DNA from: Parvibacillus sp035426385
GTDB taxonomy: Bacteria > Bacteroidota > Bacteroidia > Chitinophagales > Saprospiraceae
Length of the DNA stretch: 13,642 nt
Direction: 5' to 3'
Assembly (NCBI GenBank): GCA_035426385.1
Contig: DAOLZQ010000069.1
Span: 1-13,642, forward strand
Position numbers and translations under genes: made by a program. The first letter of the stretch is position 1. Each line of letters begins with the position of its first letter. The notes under the pieces were generated by a model. That model searched no databases. It worked only from the letters and a program-made list of their open reading frames with translations, and was not told the origin of the DNA. Of the stretch, positions 13,565 to 13,642 are shown piece by piece.

Positions 13565-13642
13565 TCACCTCGGAAATGTATCACCTTCATTCAGGGTTGA
13601 AAGAACAAGGGCATGCACAATTCTATAGACTAATTCAAGCTC
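13565..13642 (-). CDS. Possible C-terminal end of a gene entering from the right edge
   Basis: On the - strand one frame is open from the window edge to a TGA at 13565-13567, reading ELELVYRIVHALVLSTLNEG and then DTFPR. The other two frames of this strand have stops within the first few codons. The residue mix looks protein-like (amphipathic helix), but 25 codons are too few to be sure, and I recognise no family. Confidence 0.3.
   Translation of the reverse strand, partial: ELELVYRIVHALVLSTLNEGDTFPR

Larger units (their letters stand above)
13138..13642. other. Repeat-rich intergenic region at the right end
   Basis: About 500 bases with no convincing complete gene. In order it holds a CGCAGAT-type triplet repeat (13155-13183), an A-rich stretch (13270-13360), a GC-rich small hairpin (13382-13397), two copies of a 38-bp repeat with hairpins (13422-13555), and an open - strand frame at the edge. 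Confidence 0.6.

Overview
The window looks like a piece of a draft (scaffolded) genome from the phylum Bacteroidota. Three things point there. Two large secreted proteins end in type IX secretion (T9SS) sorting domains. Genes start without a clear Shine-Dalgarno sequence, and two intergenic regions carry the Bacteroidota -7 promoter element TAnnTTTG. The mix of BF3164-like propeller lipoproteins, TolC/MacA-type efflux parts and TMTC-like TPR membrane proteins is also typical. A Saprospiraceae/Chitinophagales-like host is my guess from protein style only. A run of exactly 100 N (6375-6474) is a scaffold gap of unknown real size and truncates the genes on both sides.

Layout. 1-2928: two consecutive T9SS cargo genes on the + strand. 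The first is cut by the window edge; the second is a complete 527-residue protein. A strong hairpin lies between them. 2929-5447: an AT-rich stretch with the decayed C-terminal half of an IS4-type transposase (- strand, two nonsense codons and one frameshift), then a two-gene + strand unit: a 6-bladed propeller lipoprotein and a thioredoxin-like lipoprotein with a CxxC motif. 5448-6374: the 23S rRNA/tRNA methyltransferase gene rlmN on the - strand, its 5' end lost in the gap. 6476-9236: an efflux operon of a TolC-type outer membrane channel (5' end lost) and a MacA/HlyD-type periplasmic adaptor, with no inner-membrane pump gene after it. 9330-10373: a helix-turn-helix regulator on the - strand. 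10534-11151: a small membrane-anchored protein with a Gln-rich tail of four 30-bp repeats. 11200-13137: a large membrane glycosyltransferase-like protein (TMTC/PMT type) fused to TPR repeats. 13138-13642: intergenic DNA rich in dispersed-repeat-like sequences and hairpins, possibly with the end of one more - strand gene at the edge.

How they work together. The TolC and adaptor genes form one envelope-spanning exporter whose pump must be encoded elsewhere or be supplied in trans. The propeller and thioredoxin lipoproteins are nearly contiguous and probably act together at the cell envelope. The T9SS cargo proteins are exported by a machinery not in this window. The regulator is divergent from the Q-rich protein gene and may control it. 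I see no RNA genes, CRISPR array or intact mobile element. The most notable points are the AT-rich island with the lipoprotein pair beside a dead transposase, the Gln-rich repeat tail, the near-leaderless promoter of the TMTC-like gene, and the hairpin-rich repeat region at the right end.
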